The translations under genes were made by a program, and so were the position numbers. Positions 8,045 through 10,547 of a stretch of 10,547 bases of DNA are shown here, piece after piece. Every line of letters starts with the position of its first letter. Within the stretch, counting starts at the first letter, position 1. Origin of the DNA: Acidimicrobiaceae bacterium (lineage in GTDB: Bacteria; Actinomycetota; Acidimicrobiia; Acidimicrobiales; RAAP-2); the NCBI GenBank assembly GCA_003157945.1, contig PMFY01000234.1:1-10547 (forward strand), given 5' to 3'. Below the pieces are notes generated by a model that saw only the letters and a list, made by a program, of their open reading frames with translations, searched no databases and was not told where the DNA came from.

Positions 8045-8237
8045 GTGGAACTCCGGAACGGCACCTTCCGCCGCGTTCCGGGTCGGGTCACGGGCGCCAC
8101 CGACGGCGACTCCCGCCTGATCCGGTTCAAGGTCGCCGGCACCGGTGCCGAAATCACGTGCAGGGGATCCGTCCGGGACGGCTTCCCACCCCGGCCGGCC
8201 CGTAGGGGTCGACAACGAGCTGTGGCGGAACGGATGA
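8045..8237 (+). pseudogene. Frameshifted OB-fold-like (CcmE-like) coding remnant
   Basis: From GTG 8045 the first frame reads VELRNGTFRRVPGRVTG through FKVAGTGAEITCRGSV to RDGF, with third positions mostly G or C up to about 8185. After that this frame loses its third-position bias (about 8 of 16 codons), while the frame from 8187 gains it (14 of 16) and reads HPGRPVGVDNELWRNG to a TGA at 8235-8237. Joined by dropping one C in the TTCCCACCCC run, the two halves give about 63 residues with a G-x-V, F-x-V, then G-F-x-P-G-x-P-V-x-V layout. This recalls the OB-fold core of cytochrome c maturation protein CcmE. The N-terminal membrane anchor and the C-terminal heme-binding His region of CcmE are both absent. 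The end lies 12 bases before the start of the next gene, so it may once have been co-translated with it. It may be a decayed gene, a sequencing error in a real small gene, or chance. The CcmE likeness is tentative. Confidence 0.35.
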
Positions 8238-8249
8238 ACGGAGAGCGCC

Positions 8250-8618
8250 GTGCAAGTGGTGATCGGACTGGTGGTGGTGGTGATGGTGGTCGGGGTCATC
8301 TGGTTGCTCGGATGGATCCCCGGTTCCATCGCCGCCCGGAAGGGTCGCTCGTTCTGGGTCTTCTTCGTGTTCGGGCTGCTCTTCTTCCTGCCGACCCTCA
8401 TCGTCGCCCTCTGCCTGCGTGGAAGTGTGGGCGTCCGAGAAGGTGACCTCGTCAAGGTCGGTGGCAAGGTCACCTGTGCCGACGGAACGACGATCGCCTC
8501 GGGCTGGACCAGCAAGGTGGTGGACGTGAACGTCGTGCGGGGCGCCCCCGCCGTCCAGATCACCGGACCCTCGGGTTCACTGCACTGGGTGATGAAGAGC
8601 AAGGTCCGGCCCGCGTGA
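8250..8618 (+). CDS. Small two-helix membrane protein with C-terminal beta-rich domain
   Basis: Predicted 122-residue protein of unknown function. Two hydrophobic helices (about 3-23 and 35-57) flank a short basic turn, AARKGRS (28-34). This helix-KGRS-aromatic-helix hairpin is common in small actinobacterial membrane proteins, where it often precedes a short soluble module. By the positive-inside rule the basic turn is cytoplasmic and both ends face outward. Residues 62-122 (REGDLVKVGGKVTCADGTT, then SKVVDVNVV, AVQITG, LHWVMKSKVRP) look like a small all-beta SH3-like or OB-like barrel with one cysteine (76). The GTG start at 8250 is set by GGAG at 8240-8243, six bases upstream. The gene lies 12 bases after the OB-like remnant and 39 bases before hrpB in the same frame. 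No catalytic motif is visible and I assign no function. Confidence 0.75.
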   Translation: MQVVIGLVVVVMVVGVIWLLGWIPGSIAARKGRSFWVFFVFGLLFFLPTLIVALCLRGSVGVREGDLVKVGGKVTCADGTTIASGWTSKVVDVNVVRGAPAVQITGPSGSLHWVMKSKVRPA

Positions 8619-8650
8619 GGTACGGCGGCCTCCGACGTAGCTGCCGTACC
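8619..8650. repeat. Inverted repeat between the small membrane gene and hrpB
   Basis: GGTACGGC (8619-8626) and GCCGTACC (8643-8650) are perfect 8-base inverted arms with a 16-base spacer. Two more pairs (8628-8629 with 8640-8641) can form inside after a G/T mismatch. The left arm begins on the base after the TGA of the 122-residue gene, and the right arm overlaps the likely -10 of hrpB. It could be an operator that controls hrpB or an RNA stem-loop at the end of the upstream message. There is no T-run, so a standard terminator is unlikely. Confidence 0.5.
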
Positions 8651-8652
8651 CT
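8647..8652 (+). promoter_or_regulatory. Candidate -10 element for leaderless hrpB transcription
   Basis: TACCCT fits the actinobacterial TANNNT -10 pattern and ends five bases before the hrpB GTG. Transcription would then start at or next to the first base of the start codon, giving a leaderless message. The lack of a ribosome binding site before this GTG agrees. No clear -35 is seen. The element overlaps the right arm of the inverted repeat at 8619-8650. Confidence 0.4.
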
Positions 8653-8657
8653 GGCCT

Positions 8658-10547
8658 GTGGCCGCCTCCCCCCACCCAGCTGCGACCGGCCTTCCGGTCG
8701 AGGAGGTCATCGACGATCTCCGCGAGGCGCTCGCCGGGGTCGGCGCCGCGGTCCTCCAGGCTGAACCGGGCGCCGGCAAGACGACGGTCGTCCCCCTGCG
8801 CCTGTTGGACGAGCTGTGGATGGACGGCGGGCGCATGCTCCTGCTCGAACCCCGTCGGGTCGCGGCCCGGGCCGCCGCGGCGCGGATGGCGGCACTCCTG
8901 GACGAGCGCGTCGGAGAGACCGTCGGCCTCTCGACGCGTGACGAACGCCGGGTCTCGAAGGCGACCCGGATCGAGGTCGTCACCGACGGCATCCTCACCC
9001 GACGCCTCCAGCGGGACCCCACGCTCGACGGTGTGGCGCTCGTCATATTCGACGAGTTCCACGAGCGCCACCTCCAGGCGGATCTCGGCCTGGCCCTCAC
9101 ACTCGACATCCGCCAGGGCCTCCGGCCGGACCTGCGGGTCCTGGTCATGTCGGCGACCCTCGACTCGGGCGCGGTCTCGGCCCTCCTCGGGGACGCGCCG
9201 TTCGTGTCGAGTCGGGGCCGGTCGTTCCCGATCGAACTGCGCTGGATGCCGCAGCGGCCCACCACCCGTCTGGAGCACGGAGTCGCCGCCGTGGTGCATC
9301 GTGCGCTCGAGGACGACTCGGGGAACGTCCTCGTCTTCCTGCCCGGGGCCGGGGAGATCAGAGCCACGATCCGCTCGTTCGGCGATCTCGGCGACGTCGA
9401 CGTCCTCCCGCTGCACGGCACGCTGCCGGCCGCGGAACAGGACCGGGCGCTGCGCGCCGGCACGCGTCGCCGGGTCGTCGTCGCCACCGATATCGCGGAG
9501 TCCAGTGTGACCGTGGAGGGCGTCACGGTCGTCATCGACAGCGGATTGGCCCGGCGACCGGCGTTCGACCCGGCCAGCGGCCTCAGTCGGTTGCGGACGC
9601 TCACGACCTCCCGTGCTTCAGCTGACCAGCGGGCCGGTCGGGCCGGACGCACCGCACCCGGCGTCGCCTACCGGTTGTGGTCCGAGTCCGAGCACCGCGG
9701 ACGGCGGGCGTGGCCCGATCCCGAGATCGCCGGTGCGGACCTGGCGCCCCTGGCGCTCGAACTCGCCGCCTGGGGCGCGCCGGCCGAGGCGCTCGTGTGG
9801 CTCGACCCGCCGCCCGCCGGCGCCCTGGCGGTCGCGACCTCCCTGTTGATCGAGCTCGGCGCACTCGCCGACGGCCGCCCGACCGATCTCGGGCGTCGGA
9901 TGCTCGAGCTCCCACTCCACCCGAGACTGGCGCGGATGGTGATCGAGGCACCGGCCGCCGATCGCCGGACGGCGTCGCTCCTCGCGGCGATGCTCTCGGA
10001 ACGGGACATCGCCCGGCGGGGTGGGCGGGGCTCCCCCGTGAGCGCGGACGTCGCGGAGCGCCTCGCCGCGCTCACCGGCGACGGTTCGGGTTCGCTGGCG
10101 GTCGACGGGGCGGCTGTCGCCACGGTGCGCCGCCGTGCCGATGAGCTGCTGCGACGCGCCAAGCTGCCGGCCGGCCGCAGTCTGACGGCCGATCCCGGTC
10201 CGCTACTCGCGCTCGGGTACCCCGACCGGATCGCGCAGTGGCGCGGTGGTGCCCGCTACCGGCTGCGCCACGGATCGGGCGCCACGCTCCCCGAGCACGA
10301 CCCCCTGACCGGTGCCGCGTGGCTCGTCGCCGCCGAGATCGAGGGAGCGGACCGCGCCGCTGGCGCCGAGGGTCGGATCCGTCTCGCCGCGGTGCTCGAC
10401 CGCGAGGACGTCGAGTCGGTCGGGGGGGCGGAGATCGTCACCGTCGTCCGGGTCGCGTGGGACGACGGGGTCGATGATCTGCGGGCGACGACCGAACGCG
10501 TCCTCGACTCGCTCGTCCTCGGCGCGGTGCGGACCGCCGCCCCGCCG
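8658..10547 (+). CDS. hrpB: HrpB-type DEAH-box ATP-dependent helicase, C-terminus cut by window edge
   Basis: Cytoplasmic superfamily 2 (DEAH/RHA) nucleic-acid helicase; 630 residues are visible of a family usually near 800-850, and the frame is open to the last base. Motifs in order: Walker A GAGKTT (38-43), motif Ia LLLEPRRVAAR (61-71), motif II as DEFHER (132-137; HrpB proteins often have DE-F-H rather than DEAH), motif III SAT (165-167), a second RecA-like domain with VLVFLPGAGEI, motif V TDIAESS (277-283) and motif VI QRAGRAGR (324-331). After a winged-helix/ratchet-like region, an HrpB C-terminal domain begins with LALGYPDRIAQWRGG and continues to DREDVESVGG and beyond. GTG 8658 is the only start codon between the preceding in-frame TGA (8616) and the conserved N-terminal block; it has no ribosome binding site but a nearby -10. 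HrpB is widespread in bacteria but its role is poorly defined; RNA unwinding is assumed from the family. All catalytic motifs look intact. Confidence 0.95.
   Translation, partial: MAASPHPAATGLPVEEVIDDLREALAGVGAAVLQAEPGAGKTTVVPLRLLDELWMDGGRMLLLEPRRVAARAAAARMAALLDERVGETVGLSTRDERRVSKATRIEVVTDGILTRRLQRDPTLDGVALVIFDEFHERHLQADLGLALTLDIRQGLRPDLRVLVMSATLDSGAVSALLGDAPFVSSRGRSFPIELRWMPQRPTTRLEHGVAAVVHRALEDDSGNVLVFLPGAGEIRATIRSFGDLGDVDVLPLHGTLPAAEQDRALRAGTRRRVVVATDIAESSVTVEGVTVVIDSGLARRPAFDPASGLSRLRTLTTSRASADQRAGRAGRTAPGVAYRLWSESEHRGRRAWPDPEIAGADLAPLALELAAWGAPAEALVWLDPPPAGALAVATSLLIELGALADGRPTDLGRRMLELPLHPRLARMVIEAPAADRRTASLLAAMLSERDIARRGGRGSPVSADVAERLAALTGDGSGSLAVDGAAVATVRRRADELLRRAKLPAGRSLTADPGPLLALGYPDRIAQWRGGARYRLRHGSGATLPEHDPLTGAAWLVAAEIEGADRAAGAEGRIRLAAVLDREDVESVGGAEIVTVVRVAWDDGVDDLRATTERVLDSLVLGAVRTAAPP

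Noticed and set aside
7904..9652. Minus-strand frame of about 580 codons opposite hrpB and the small membrane gene
   Set aside because: Ser/Arg/Thr-rich translation without domains, while the plus strand carries all helicase motifs in order.

Overview
The window is very GC-rich DNA with strongly GC-biased third codon positions and several GTG starts, so it looks actinobacterial. The best lineage clue is a 1510-residue AftD-type arabinofuranosyltransferase (GT-C/DUF3367 family), an enzyme class tied to arabinan-containing envelopes. I suspect a non-mycobacterial actinobacterium, possibly Acidimicrobiia, but cannot prove the lineage by reading alone.

Minus strand, 7889 down to 168: three genes read in one direction and probably form one transcription unit. 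The order is an AftD-like polytopic arabinofuranosyltransferase (7889-3357), a second polytopic GT-C-like membrane protein of 645 residues (3262-1325), and a membrane-anchored GH43 glycoside hydrolase (1328-168). The last two overlap by 4 bases (GTGA), so they are probably translationally coupled. The first two are separated by 94 bases that hold a small hairpin. The unit seems to combine a branching arabinosyltransferase, a second lipid-linked-sugar transferase candidate and an extracytoplasmic arabinan- or galactan-type hydrolase: a build-and-trim module for a cell-surface polysaccharide. After a 145-base gap, an ATG at position 22 may open a further minus-strand gene that leaves the window.

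7890-8249: a divergent intergenic region without an intact gene. It holds a candidate -10 for the minus-strand unit, a perfect 9-bp inverted repeat with a 3-base loop, and a short plus-strand OB-fold-like (CcmE-like) coding stretch. In that stretch the coding signal jumps from one frame to another near position 8186, so it looks like a frameshifted remnant.

Plus strand, 8250 to the end: a small two-helix membrane protein with a C-terminal beta-rich domain (8250-8618). An 8-bp-arm inverted repeat follows its stop codon directly. Then comes an HrpB-type DEAH-box ATP-dependent helicase, which starts at GTG 8658 and is cut by the window edge after 630 codons. A TANNNT-type -10 lies five bases before that GTG, suggesting leaderless transcription. 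These plus-strand genes have no evident functional link to the polysaccharide unit.

No tRNA, rRNA, CRISPR array, transposase or phage gene was seen.
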